Assembly: GCF_003014555.1 (NCBI RefSeq)
Contig: NZ_PYGE01000020.1
Location: 26,128-90,127, forward strand
Direction: 5' to 3'
Source of the DNA: Haloactinopolyspora alba
GTDB taxonomy: Bacteria; Actinomycetota; Actinomycetes; Jiangellales; Jiangellaceae
DNA length: 64,000 nt
The notes under the pieces are model-generated. The model saw nothing but the letters and a program-made list of their open reading frames with translations, was not told the origin of the DNA and did not search any database. The stretch's first letter is position 1. Every line of letters begins with the position of its first letter. This document shows, in pieces, positions 54,217 through 63,932 of this stretch. Made by a program: the position numbers and the translations under genes.

Positions 54217-54512
54217 GTGACACCCGAGCAGCAGCAAACCCTCGATGAGATCATCACCTTCTACCGCCGCGCCGCGCCACCCGGTTGGCTGCGCATCGTC
54301 TGCCACTGGGAATGCGAACTCGACGACGACGGCGATCCCGCCCGGGCGATGGCCCACGTCGTCATCATCGATCGCGACGGCAGCCTCGACCTCACCCGCA
54401 CCGAGGAACCGTCGCAGATGCTCGACGGTGAGTGGGACGACTCTCACAGCGCGTCCACCACTATCTCGAGAACAACCGAGCCGAGATGGACGACCTCGCC
54501 GCCCGCATCTGA
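54217..54512 (+). pseudogene. Frameshifted small gene, possible second immunity protein
   Basis: GTG 54217 begins TPEQQQTLDEIITFYRRAAP, GWLRIVCHWECELDDDGDP, continuing to SQMLDGEWDD at about 54438. The natural continuation (RLSQRVHHYLENNRAEMDDL, then AARI and stop at 54512) lies in another frame, as if one base were missing near 54432-54440. Without the shift it would be about 98 residues. It follows the immunity gene by 33 bases. The loose likeness of its first half to YezG/DUF600 immunity proteins is weak. A sequencing error would also explain the shift. Confidence 0.6.
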
Positions 54513-54527
54513 GCGCCGCTTCGACGA

Positions 54528-54800
54528 TCAGTTCCGGCGGGCGCGGCGCCGAAGGCCCGCGGCATGCAGCCGCGCGACGATCTCGCGGCTGCTGACCGGC
54601 ACCGCGCCGTCCGCGAGCGCCCGTTCGTACATCGACGCCGGCAGGTCGTAGTGGTCGCGGTGGAACCCGCGCGGCGGGATCTCCAGCCGGGCGGCGAAGT
54701 CGTGCAGCTCGTCCAGCGACGCGTCGGAGACCAGGTGTGACCACATCCGGCCGTGACCGGGCCACACGGGCGGGTCGACGAGGATCACGACACAGCTCAC
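54528..54800 (-). CDS. DUF4031 protein
   Basis: A 90-residue protein. Family marks are VILVDPPVWPGHGRMWSHLVSD, LDELHDFAARL and RGFHRDHYDLP. These small proteins are widespread in actinobacteria and of unknown function. GTG 54800. It lies 4 bases after the cutC stop on the same strand, suggesting one operon. Confidence 0.85.
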   Translation of the reverse strand: MSCVVILVDPPVWPGHGRMWSHLVSDASLDELHDFAARLEIPPRGFHRDHYDLPASMYERALADGAVPVSSREIVARLHAAGLRRRARRN

Positions 54801-54804
54801 ATGC

Positions 54805-55509
54805 TCACAACGCGGCCGCGACCGCGTCGTCGACGAGCGTGCGCCACGAGCGCACCAGGGCGGCGTCGATGTAGGCCTTCCACGACCCGCCCGGGCGCAC
54901 CCGGGTGCCCACGTGGAACTGCCGGATGCCGGCGCGGGCGAGCCACGGCACGTGGTCGGGTTCGAGGCCGCCGCCGGCCATGATCAGGGCTGCGGTCTCC
55001 GGCGACGCGGACGCCCGGCGGCACAGTTCGTCCAGCCCGGACCCGACGCCACGAGCGGAGCCCGCGGTCAGGATCGCGTCGACGCCCGCCAGTCCCGGAA
55101 CGACGTCCCAGGCCGCCTCGTGGTCGAGGGCGTGATCGATCGCACGGTGGAACGTCCACGGATGGTCGCCGAGCTCGTCCACCAGGGTGAGCGTCGCCTC
55201 GACGTCCACCTCGGCGTTGAGGCCGAGGAAACCGAGCACGAAACCGTCGGCGCCGGCCGTGGCGAGCTGATGCGCCGCGACCTTCAGCCGCTCGAGCTCG
55301 GAACCGCTGGTCGCGAAGCCGTCGTTCGCGCGCAGCATCACTCGCAGCGGGAGGTCGCAGGCACGCTTGAGGTCCCGGACCGTGTCGACGGACGGGGTCA
55401 GCCCGTCGGCGGCCATGTCGGCGACGACCTCCAGACGGTCGGCGCCGCCGTCGACGGCACCGCGCACGTCGCCGGGACCGAGGGCGATGAGTTCGAGGAG
55501 CGGGCGCAC
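54805..55509 (-). CDS. cutC: CutC-family protein
   Basis: A protein of about 234 residues with a TIM-barrel fold. Family marks are GGADRLEVVADMAADGLTP, LRVMLRAND, GADGFVLGFLG, WTFHRAIDHALD, ILTAGSARGVGSG and IMAGGGLEPDHV. The copper-homeostasis role comes from E. coli genetics and is disputed for the family. GTG 55509 (VRPLLELIALGPGDV) is preferred; GTG 55515 adds two residues. It is followed by DUF4031. Confidence 0.88.
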   Translation of the reverse strand: MRPLLELIALGPGDVRGAVDGGADRLEVVADMAADGLTPSVDTVRDLKRACDLPLRVMLRANDGFATSGSELERLKVAAHQLATAGADGFVLGFLGLNAEVDVEATLTLVDELGDHPWTFHRAIDHALDHEAAWDVVPGLAGVDAILTAGSARGVGSGLDELCRRASASPETAALIMAGGGLEPDHVPWLARAGIRQFHVGTRVRPGGSWKAYIDAALVRSWRTLVDDAVAAAL

Positions 55510-55546
55510 ATGCACAGTGTGCCAGCGGCCTGGCACCATCGGCATC

Positions 55547-55888
55547 GTGGTGGACGATGTGATGCTCGCCGCGCGAGCCCTGGTGTTGCACGACCTGAGC
55601 GCTCACCAGCTGGACGTCCCCTCAGCGGTCGACGTCCTGGACGCCGCCGTGTCGGAGCGGCGCTGGTGGGTGGAGCAGTGGCCGGACGGCGCGCAGTTCG
55701 TCGCGGGTCAGCTGGCCCAGGACGTCCAGGACCGGTTGCTCGACGCCGGACTCGGCCGTTGGCCGCGGTGTACCTCGTGCGACGAGACCGCGGTTCACGA
55801 ACTGCGCATCGAGCCCGAACTCGGCGCCGACCCGCACTGGGTGTGCGAGAAGGCCGGCATCTCGGTGGCCGCGCTCGGCGCGCTGTGA
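55547..55888 (+). CDS. Hypothetical protein with Cys-containing C-terminal module
   Basis: A 113-residue protein (VVDDVMLAARALVLHDLSAH start). A helical N-terminal half includes SERRWWVEQWPDGAQFVAGQ. A C-terminal half has CTSCDE, then HELRIEPELGADPHWVCEKAG, perhaps a partial zinc ribbon. GTG 55547 or 55550. Divergent from cutC with 37 bases between. Not recognised further. Confidence 0.65.
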   Translation: MVDDVMLAARALVLHDLSAHQLDVPSAVDVLDAAVSERRWWVEQWPDGAQFVAGQLAQDVQDRLLDAGLGRWPRCTSCDETAVHELRIEPELGADPHWVCEKAGISVAALGAL

Positions 55889-55903
55889 CGCCGGCGGCGC
55901 TGC

Positions 55904-56068
55904 TCAGGCAGCGTGCCCGACCCCAGCCTCGGCGGTCGTAGCCTCCCGCGTCGTCGCCTCGGCACGCTGCACCGACCACCGCATCTCGATGCACCGGCGA
56001 CCGTCGATACGGGTCACCGCGACCCAGCCCGCGGCAGGAGCGCCGGCCGTCGCCTTCGTGTCCGCCAT
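55904..56068 (-). CDS. Small hypothetical protein (54 residues)
   Basis: ATG 56068 with AAGGGGG at 5 bases; stop at 55904. The product reads MADTKATAGAPAAGW, VAVTRIDGRRCIEMRWSVQR, then an Ala/Thr/Glu tail. Bases 56099-56130 upstream contain GTTCACCTT twice in direct repeat and an inverted AGGTG. It converges on the 55547 gene. No family recognised; the strong ribosome-binding site is the main support. Confidence 0.5.
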   Translation of the reverse strand: MADTKATAGAPAAGWVAVTRIDGRRCIEMRWSVQRAEATTREATTAEAGVGHAA

Positions 56069-56285
56069 CGCAGCCCCCTTCGTCCGCTACCATTGGTTCA
56101 GGTGTCGTTCACCTTTCGTTCACCTTGATGATAGCAGCCGTTCTTTCCGGAGCATCATGTGCTGCGATGAACGGATACCCCGGGCTCGTACTGGGCATGT
56201 AGGCCAGCACGCCTCCCAGGGTGGGCGAATCGGGAACGATTCTCCGGCCTCGACCGGCCAATCCCGGGTCCGACAGGATTGGCGC
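56069..56285. promoter_or_regulatory. Divergent intergenic region with GTTCACCTT repeats
   Basis: Bases about 56098-56130 hold CAGGTGTC, GTTCACCTTTC and GTTCACCTTGA in close array, spaced 11 bases apart. They could be regulator half-sites for the 54-residue gene. The remainder shows no gene. Confidence 0.4.
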
Positions 56286-57325
56286 ATGCGGTTACTCATC
56301 CTCGGCGGCACGTGGTTCCTCGGACGCACCCTCGCTGAGCACGCCCTGGACCGCGGGTGGGAAGTCACGGCCTTCACCCGCGGCCGCTCCGGGCGCGCGG
56401 TCCCCGGTCCCGTCGCTGTGCATGGCGACCGGACCGTCCCGGACGACGTCGACCGGCTCGTCGACGCGGGCCCATGGGATGCCGTCATCGACACGTCCGG
56501 GCACGAGCCGGCGAACGTCTACGCCGTCGCTTGCGCGCTAGAACCGCACGCCAGGCGGTACGTGTACGTGTCCACCGTGAACGTGTATGCCGGATGGCCG
56601 AACGAACCCCTCAACGACAACTCGGTGGTGCGGGACAGCCGGCCCGATCTCCGTGCTGACGCACCAGAGCACGCCGTAGGGGTCGCCCCCACGGACGTTT
56701 GTACGGCACGATGAAAGCTGGCTGCGAGGTCGCCGCCATGGGCGCGTTCGGCACCGACCGGACGCTGCTGCTGCGGCCGGGCGTCCTGCTCGGACCGTAC
56801 GAGTACGTCGGCCGGCTGCCGTGGCTGCTACGACGGATGGAACGCGGCGGCCGCGTGCTCGCCGGCGGCGACCCCAACCGGCCGATTCAGCCCCTCGACG
56901 TGCGCGATCTGACGACGTTCACTCTCGACGTCGTCGATGAAGGCACTACCGGCGCCATGAATGCGACCGCCCCCATCGGGCACGCCACGTACGGCGAGCT
57001 GCTGCGGGCATGCCAGGAGGCCACCGGCGGCCGCGCCGAGCTGTCCTGGGTAAGCGATGACTGGCTGTCGCGGCAGGACGTGACCCCGTGGACCGAGATC
57101 CCGCTATGGCGCACCGTTCCCGGCGCGTGGGCAGTGTCGTCGGCACGCGCCGAGGCCGCCGGGCTGCACGCTCGGCCGCTCGCGGAGACTGTCGCGGACA
57201 CGTGGGCGTGGCTGCAACGCGAAGAGCTGATGCCGCACGGGCGGCAGGCCGCTATCGGCCTCACACCGGAGAAGGAGGACGCGCTGCTGGCGGCGTGGGA
57301 CCGGGAGACCGCTCAGGCGAACTGA
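56286..57325 (+). pseudogene. NAD-dependent epimerase/dehydratase-like gene with frameshift
   Basis: ATG 56286 starts a Rossmann protein, MRLLILGGTWFLGRTLAEHA, with GPWDAVIDTSGHEP and YVYVSTVNVYAGWP. The frame ends at 56714. The natural continuation, LYGTMKAGCEVAAMGAFG (which carries the YxxxK-like LYGTMKA catalytic element) through RPGVLLGPYEYVGRLPWLL to QAN, runs in another frame from about 56693 to 57325. One missing base at about 56690-56696 would repair it to a protein of about 347 residues. Either a recent pseudogene or a sequencing error. Confidence 0.75.
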
Positions 57326-58641
57326 TCCGCGCTCGGGGGGCAGTGCATGCGGCGCAGAGTCCGCGGTGAACGCGTCGATCCGCTCGACGAGGGCCCGCGC
57401 CTCCGGCGCCGTGTGGTACCGGTCGCCGCGCAGGTGCGTGCCGATGTCCTCGAGCCTGGCCACCACGCCGTGGATGCGGCGGTCGCTGGTGATGTCCCAC
57501 ACCGGCGCCAGCGCGGTCTCGGCTGCGTCGAGTTGTCGCGCATCAGCTCGGCCGAGGCCAGATCGACGGTCGCTTTGGCCTCGACGAGTGAGCCCGTGCG
57601 GTCCTGGGCGCGGAGCTCGATCGCGGTACGGGCACGGTCCGATGCCTCGTCCGCTTGTCCCAGCCGCAGCCACGATGCGGCGTCGCACATGGCGTGCCGC
57701 GCTGGTCCCCAGCCGAACTCGCCGGCGATCTGGTCGTGTAGTTCGTCGTCGCCGGCTTCGCCGATGGCCTGCCGTTCCTGGTCTGCGGCGTCGATGGCGG
57801 CGCGGGTGCGTTCGGGGTCGCCGAGGTAGGACCAGGCGCGTGCGGAGATGCATAGCAGCCGCGCTCGTGCGGTCCCTGGTGGGCAGTCTCGGAGGCCGCG
57901 GGTCGCGTAGTCGGCGGCCTCGCGTGGGTGTCCAGACCAGAACGCTGTCATCGCCATCGCGCCGTGTGCCCATGCACGCAGGGGAGATGCCTCGATGAGG
58001 TCGGAGTACACGAGGGTGGCGCGGGCCTGTTCGGTTGCGGCGGGCCAGATGGACAGGTCGAATGAGCCGATCGCCATGACCCCGCAGGCTTGGCCGGCGA
58101 CCTCGTACAGGTTGGCGAGCTGGCGCGGCTTGTGGGTGTGCTCGGCCATGGTCCGGGCCATGTCGCGCAGACGCCGGGCGGCGATGAGCGCCGACAGCGG
58201 CGGCTGCTCGTTGTACGTGCGGGCCAGGTGGCGGATGTCGTCCTGGATCTGTTCCACGCTCATGTCGGGCATGGACTGAGAGCCGTCAGTGGCAGAGCCC
58301 GCGGTCGACTCGTGCGCGGCGGCCATGGCGACCTCCCTCGCTGTCAGCGGCCGTTCCTCGTCGTCCTCGCGCCCCTCCGGACGTGAGGACGTGGCTGCGT
58401 CCTCACCATGGTCCGGGGCGTTGCGCTCGGCCTGCGCCCGGACGACCAGGAGACCTTTCGCTTGCAGTTCGTCGTCGCAGCGCTGTGCCAGTTCGGCGGT
58501 CGCACGTTTGACCCCGCGTTCCACCTCCGAGATGTACGCAGGGCTGTAGTGCACCGACGCGGCGAACTGCCGCATAGAGAGCACACCACGCTCGTGCCGC
58601 AGCCGGCGCAGCGCTGAGCCGAAGGGTTCTCCGGGAACCAT
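57313..58641 (-). pseudogene. XRE-family regulator with TPR-like domain, probable frameshifts near the 3' end
   Basis: ATG 58641 starts a helix-turn-helix: FGSALRRLRHERGVLSMRQF, then YSPAYISEVERGVKRATAEL. A long TPR-like helical domain follows (ALIAARRLRDMARTMAEHTH, ARAWSYLGDPERTRAAIDAA). After ASAELMRDN (about 57535) the natural protein continues in another frame (LDAAETALAPVWDITSDRRI, HGVVARLEDIGTHLRGDRYH). It would return to the first frame at a run of six G near 57336-57341 to end PPSADQFA at 57313. Two compensating single-base indels would give an intact protein of about 442 residues. A 21-base palindrome lies upstream. Confidence 0.75.
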
Positions 58642-58675
58642 GACATCACGCTACGCCGATCAGATGGGTCCTGCT

Positions 58676-58696
58676 GTCTGCTGACCGTCAGCAGAC
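58676..58696. promoter_or_regulatory. 21-base palindrome, candidate XRE operator
   Basis: GTCTGCTGAC and GTCAGCAGAC flank a single C: ten-base arms without mismatch, 35 bases upstream of the XRE start and divergent from the small zinc-ribbon gene. Very likely an operator, presumably for the XRE protein. Confidence 0.7.
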
Positions 58697-58751
58697 GTTC
58701 GGCGTATTCATCGAAGCTATCGAGCCGGTGATGCTCATCACAGGCGAGCCG

Positions 58752-58828
58752 TCCCCGGCGGGACCCGGGGAGGCGGCTCCTCGGGTGCCTGCCGGATGCT
58801 CCGCCTCCACGGAAGCCCGGCAGGCACC
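58752..58828 (+). promoter_or_regulatory. Leader with mutually exclusive hairpins
   Basis: GGTGCCTGCCGG (58784-58795) pairs with CCGGCAGGCACC (58817-58828), 12 bp perfect. GGAGGCGG (58769-58776) pairs with CCGCCTCC (58801-58808), 8 bp perfect. The two cannot form together as simple hairpins. CCCCGG/CCGGGG adds a third stem. It lies 40 bases before the 58868 gene, where an attenuator or structured leader would be. Confidence 0.45.
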
Positions 58829-58867
58829 GCCCCCAAGCCCGTTCCGCGGCGGCGAAGGACCACGACG

Positions 58868-58993
58868 ATGAGCTGGATCGTGACGACCCGGCCGCAGCAC
58901 TGCGCGCACTGCGGCAAGACCACGCAGCACAACGTGACCATCTACGACGACAGCCCGCGCGAGATCGTCTACTGCATCGAGTGCGGCCGGTGA
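58868..58993 (+). CDS. Small zinc-ribbon-like protein (41 residues)
   Basis: MSWIVTTRPQHCAHCGKTTQ, then HNVTIYDDSPREIVYCIECGR: two CxxC knuckles (CAHC and CIEC) 26 residues apart suggest a one-zinc ribbon. ATG 58868 has GAAGGA about 10 bases upstream. The stop overlaps the next start by four bases (GTGA). Role unknown; the structured leader and the divergent XRE gene suggest regulated expression. Confidence 0.65.
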   Translation: MSWIVTTRPQHCAHCGKTTQHNVTIYDDSPREIVYCIECGR

Positions 58994-59130
58994 ACACCGC
59001 ACTCCCGGCTGACGTGAGCCAGCAGATCGACGTGCCCGGCGTCGTCGCCGTCCTTGCGATCCCCGCGCTCTGGGCCGTCTGCTTGTTCCTCGCGCGTCGA
59101 CGCCGACATACATCGACCCGGCGCCAGTAG
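58990..59130 (+). CDS. Small single-span membrane protein (46 residues)
   Basis: GTG 58990 overlaps the preceding stop (GTGA). The product has a short extracellular-type start, one membrane helix (VVAVLAIPALWAVCLFLA) and a strongly basic end (RRRRHTSTRRQ), i.e. N-out/C-in by the positive-inside rule. Too short for family recognition. Coupling to the zinc-ribbon gene supports it as real. Bases 59131-59374 after it look non-coding and AT-richer. Confidence 0.6.
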   Translation: MNTALPADVSQQIDVPGVVAVLAIPALWAVCLFLARRRRHTSTRRQ

Positions 59131-59374
59131 CTGGCCGCGTGGATGTACGCCACGGGGCACTCGTCACCGCGCGTGCAGGGCAGGGCGCGGGGACGGTGGC
59201 CTCCGCGACACAGAGTCAGCTACCTGCTCACCGCGAGCAGGACCCGCGAAGCACAGCACCAGTCCCGCGAACGTCTGCCTGGTGGGGCAATTACGGCAAC
59301 AACGATTACGAACGCGAACTGCGGACAGTACGAGTGAACACAGCCAGTGAGTAATGACGGTCCAAGAAAACTCG

Positions 59375-59539
59375 TCACTGTTTCTCCCCGCACTGTTTGG
59401 TATCAACTTCGGGGAACTGTCCAAGGTCCGCGAGGTAGCCAGGACAGACCCGCCGGCGGCTGTCGAGCAAGGCCGCGTTCGGCCCTGCCGAGGCGATCCA
59501 CTGACGCACGGAGGTCCACATAGGTCCGACGCGTGTCAC
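59375..59539 (-). CDS. Small hypothetical protein (54 residues)
   Basis: GTG 59539 with GGAGGT at 4 bases; stop at 59375. It reads VTRVGPMWTSVRQWIASAGP, NAALLDSRRRVCPGYLADLG and a charged end. It lies 37 bases downstream of the 59577-59783 gene on the same strand. No family recognised. Support is the ribosome-binding site and operon position. Confidence 0.45.
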   Translation of the reverse strand: MTRVGPMWTSVRQWIASAGPNAALLDSRRRVCPGYLADLGQFPEVDTKQCGEKQ

Positions 59540-59576
59540 TAACACCTCCGGTCCTGCGTGCGATGTGTACTGGTGA

Positions 59577-59783
59577 TCAGGTCTCGACGATCTCAAGCTC
59601 GTCGGGCCGGTGTACGGAAACACCCACGCGAGGCCACTGGACATGGATGTCATCACCATTGGAATCCAGTACCCCGACCACCCGGCCAACAAGATCACGC
59701 GGGTAGTCGGGGTCGGTTTCGGCCGCGATCTCTTCAGTCGCCGGCCTGACGAGCATCCCAACTTCGAATTGACGTGCATCCAT
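59577..59783 (-). CDS. Small hypothetical protein (68 residues)
   Basis: ATG 59783 follows AAGGAGG at 7 bases, the strongest ribosome-binding site in this area. The product (MDARQFEVGMLVRPATEEIA, RDLVGRVVGVLDSNGDDIHV, QWPRVGVSVHRPDELEIVET) looks like a small beta-barrel with a KOW- or SH3-like pattern. Divergent from the MazEF-type pair. Function unknown. Confidence 0.65.
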   Translation of the reverse strand: MDARQFEVGMLVRPATEEIAAETDPDYPRDLVGRVVGVLDSNGDDIHVQWPRVGVSVHRPDELEIVET

Positions 59784-59916
59784 GTCGGATCCTCCTTGCC
59801 GGCGTACTTTCGGACGCCGGGACTGCGTGACGACCTCTGGGGCGGGACGCCTCCCTGACTCGCAGCACCGCGACAAGCGGTAGACTCAGGCATATACCAG
59901 AACGTAGACTGGCGAT

Positions 59917-60174
59917 ATGTCTACGACAACGATCCGCGTCCCCAGAGAACTGCACGATCGGTTGACGAGACACGCCACGGACGAGGGCACGACGCTCGCA
60001 GGGGCGATCGAACGGGCTCTCGATGCGGAAGAGGACGCCGCATTCTGGGACGAAGCCAGGGCAACCATGGGCGCGACACTCGCGCAGACCACTCTCAGAG
60101 GTGACACCGAAGCACTGAGCGGAACCCTGACGGACGGACTCGACCCCGACGAGAACTGGGACGATGTGCTTTGA
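59917..60174 (+). CDS. Ribbon-helix-helix antitoxin
   Basis: An 85-residue protein. The N-terminus MSTTTIRVPRELHDRLTRHA, DEGTTLAGAIERALD is a ribbon-helix-helix DNA-binding unit. The acidic C-terminal tail (LTDGLDPDENWDDVL) should wrap and inhibit the toxin. TAGACT words at 59881 and 59905 flank the promoter and may be its operator. The stop overlaps the toxin start (TTGA). A classic type II antitoxin layout. Confidence 0.85.
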   Translation: MSTTTIRVPRELHDRLTRHATDEGTTLAGAIERALDAEEDAAFWDEARATMGATLAQTTLRGDTEALSGTLTDGLDPDENWDDVL

Positions 60175-60488
60175 GGCGTGGCGATGTCTACCTGTGCGAC
60201 TTCGGTGATCCGATTGGCCACGAACAAGGTTTCCGACGCCCGGCCGTGATCGTCTCGGCGAGCGAGATGTCACAGTTCGGCCTGCCGATAGTCCTTCCGG
60301 TGACCCGTACCAAGCGTGGTTATGTCACTCACGTCGAACTGGACGGCGTGCTTCCGGTGACCAGCTACGTGCAATGTGAACAGATCCGCGTCGTCTCCGC
60401 GGATCGGATGATCCGCCACGTCGCCACACTCGACACGGTGCATCTGATGCGCGTCGAGACGATCCTGCGGCGCATTCTTGCTCTGTAG
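60171..60488 (+). CDS. MazF/PemK-family mRNA endonuclease toxin
   Basis: A 105-residue toxin. It starts RRGDVYLCDFGDPIGHEQGF, RRPAVIVSA, the family N-terminal strand and conserved Arg/Pro. Then VLPVTRTKRGYVTHVEL and SYVQCEQIRVVSADRM, where the Thr/Ser-Tyr-Val-x-Cys-Glu-Gln segment is the hallmark. The start appears to be TTG 60171, overlapping the antitoxin stop by four bases. MazF toxins cut RNA at short sequences. Confidence 0.9.
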   Translation: MRRGDVYLCDFGDPIGHEQGFRRPAVIVSASEMSQFGLPIVLPVTRTKRGYVTHVELDGVLPVTSYVQCEQIRVVSADRMIRHVATLDTVHLMRVETILRRILAL

Positions 60489-60500
60489 TTCGTGAACGCG

Positions 60501-60537
60501 CACGAGGGCGGCACCCCGTCGGGGTACCGCCCTCGTG
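60501..60537. terminator. Bidirectional terminator between mazF and groEL
   Basis: CACGAGGGCGG pairs with CCGCCCTCGTG and, inside one mismatch, ACCCC pairs with GGGGT around a 3-base loop: 16 pairs in all. It lies between convergent genes. Confidence 0.8.
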
Positions 60538-60580
60538 ATGGTGCTGCGAAACAGCAGGACTCAGAAGTCCATCGACTTCG

Positions 60581-62311
<1,731 letters not shown>

Positions 62312-62336
62312 TCACGGCCTCGTCGATCCGAAGTTC

Positions 62337-62363
62337 CTGTCACTCTCACTGCGAGAGTGCTAA
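62337..62363 (-). promoter_or_regulatory. CIRCE element 1 (HrcA operator)
   Basis: On the minus strand TTAGCACTC, nine bases, GAGTGACAG: the first half-site is perfect and the second matches six of nine positions. It is the element nearer groEL. Confidence 0.85.
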
Positions 62364-62371
62364 TCACGTGT

Positions 62372-62398
62372 CTAGCACTCTCCTCCGTAGAGTGCAAG
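62372..62398. promoter_or_regulatory. CIRCE element 2 (HrcA operator)
   Basis: CTAGCACTC, nine bases, GAGTGCAAG: near-consensus in both halves. It lies 8 bases beyond element 1; two operators in tandem are expected to tighten HrcA control. Confidence 0.85.
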
Positions 62399-62509
62399 CG
62401 CGCCGGGACGGACACCGTCGATCCGGAGGCGTTTCGACGGTCTCGCCGGCAGCCCTCCGGGCAGTCCGGACGACACGATCAGGCGACATGGCAGTACGGC
62501 CTCGCTGCG

Positions 62510-62515
62510 TATACT
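62510..62515 (+). promoter_or_regulatory. -10 element of a leaderless transcript
   Basis: TATACT ends 8 bases before GTG 62524. Transcription would begin at or within 2 bases of the start codon, the usual leaderless geometry in actinobacteria. Confidence 0.65.
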
Positions 62516-62523
62516 GCTCGACT

Positions 62524-62988
62524 GTGACTTCCGAACCGACCGTCCGGCGCGTCTCCCGGATGGGGGTCTGGTGGCGCCTCGGCGCGACGGCCGTCGCTCT
62601 GACCATCCTGACGCTCGGGCAGCTGCAGGACACGAACGACTACTTCCCCCTCGGTTCGCTGTCGCAGTACGCCACGCCGCGCGACATGGACGGCACCATC
62701 CGCTCCACCTACATCCTCGCCGACACCGTCAGCGGCGATCAGGTCAGAGTGCCGCTGAACAAGGACGGTGTCGGCGTCGGGCGTGCCGACATCGAGTCGC
62801 AGATGGACCGGATCCTCGACGACCCGTCGCTGCTGCAGGGCCTGGCCGACGCATGGTCGGAGCTGCACCCGGAGGCCGACCAGTACACCGCGCTCTACGT
62901 CATGCGTGACACGTACCAGCTGGAAGACGGCATCCAGCAGGGCGAGGCCACGACCGAGGAGCTGACGATGTGGGAGGTGCGGCGATGA
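62524..62988 (+). CDS. Single-span exported protein, partner of HTTM protein
   Basis: A 154-residue protein. It has one N-terminal membrane helix (VWWRLGATAVALTILTLGQL) and an extracytoplasmic domain that reads YFPLGSLSQYATPRDMDGTI, RSTYILADTVSGDQVRVPLN and later DRILDDPSLLQGLADAW. GTG 62524 is favoured by the adjacent TATACT. Its stop overlaps the HTTM gene start (ATGA). Not a named family, but such small proteins often precede HTTM genes in actinobacteria. Confidence 0.72.
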   Translation: MTSEPTVRRVSRMGVWWRLGATAVALTILTLGQLQDTNDYFPLGSLSQYATPRDMDGTIRSTYILADTVSGDQVRVPLNKDGVGVGRADIESQMDRILDDPSLLQGLADAWSELHPEADQYTALYVMRDTYQLEDGIQQGEATTEELTMWEVRR

Positions 62989-63866
62989 GCCGCGTACGGG
63001 GTGCCGGCCGCGCCTTCGTCGGCTGGTGGACGTCGCCGGTGCCGCTGGCCCGGGTGGCGGTGCTTCGCGCCGCGATCTACCTCTTCCTGCTGTACGACAT
63101 CTTCATGCTGACCGACGACGTCATACCGATGGCGCACTCGCCGGAGTTCTACCAGCCGAAGTGGCTCGGGCGAGAGCTGCCGCTGCCCGACCCGACGGTG
63201 CCGCTCGCACAGACCCTGCAGATCGTCCTGATCATCGGCTCGCTGATCGCCGCGACCGGATTCCTGCCCCGGATCGCGGGCTGGACCGTCGCCGTCGCGT
63301 ACTTCGAGTGGATGATCCTCAGCCAGGGCTACGGCTACGTCTCGCACGACCACCTCGCCTTCATGGTCGCGGTCGTCGTCCTGCCCACCATCGGCCGGGC
63401 CAGGTTCACCGACCGCGGCAGCAGCGAGGGCGCCGGATGGGCGTTCCGATGCATCCAGGTCGCGACCATCGCGACGTACTTCTTCTCGGCCGTCGTGAAG
63501 TGGGTACGCAGCGGATCCCCGGCCACCTGGGCCAACGGAGCCGTGTTCATCTGGGCGCTGGTGCGCCGCGGCTCGGACCTGTTCCGGTGGACGACGGACT
63601 ATCCCTGGTTGCTGCAGATCGCCCAGTGGGGACTGCTGATCATCGAGTTCCTGTCGCCGGTGGTGCTCTTCCTGCGCCGTCGTGCCCTGTACCTGGCCGT
63701 CGTCGTCTTCGTCGGCTTCCACCTGATGACGTACCTGGCCCTCGGCATCCACTTCCTGCCGACCGTCGTCTGCTGGCTCGCGTTCCTGCCGCTCGAACGC
63801 CTCGTCGATGCGGCGCGGCGCGGCATCGGGACGCTGCGGTCGTCGAGGCCGGCGACCGCGGGCTGA
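62985..63866 (+). CDS. HTTM-domain membrane protein
   Basis: A 293-residue integral membrane protein with about six to eight helices: VAVLRAAIYLFLLYDIFML at the start, the central region YGYVSHDHLAFMVAVVVLPT and the late segment VGFHLMTYLALGIHFLPTVV. The His-containing helices resemble the HTTM (vitamin K-dependent carboxylase-like) family. ATG 62985 overlaps the previous stop. Substrate and role unknown. Confidence 0.78.
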   Translation: MSRVRGAGRAFVGWWTSPVPLARVAVLRAAIYLFLLYDIFMLTDDVIPMAHSPEFYQPKWLGRELPLPDPTVPLAQTLQIVLIIGSLIAATGFLPRIAGWTVAVAYFEWMILSQGYGYVSHDHLAFMVAVVVLPTIGRARFTDRGSSEGAGWAFRCIQVATIATYFFSAVVKWVRSGSPATWANGAVFIWALVRRGSDLFRWTTDYPWLLQIAQWGLLIIEFLSPVVLFLRRRALYLAVVVFVGFHLMTYLALGIHFLPTVVCWLAFLPLERLVDAARRGIGTLRSSRPATAG

Positions 63867-63876
63867 CGGGCGTCCC

Positions 63877-63905
63877 GTCACCAGGCTTTCGCACGCGTCA
63901 CGAGG
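63877..63905. repeat. CACGAGGC-type repeat, second copy
   Basis: GTCACCAGGCTTTCGCACGC followed by GTCACGAGG resembles the hairpin at 29056-29100. It begins 11 bases after the HTTM stop and lies next to an IS30-type end. Confidence 0.5.
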
Positions 63906-63932
63906 GGCGGTGTCCATCGGTGTAAGCAACGG

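Noticed and set aside
59139..59542. Two short plus-strand frames (about 71 and 62 codons) joined at TAATGA
   Set aside because: No good ribosome-binding site or protein pattern, and the second overlaps the better supported minus-strand small gene.
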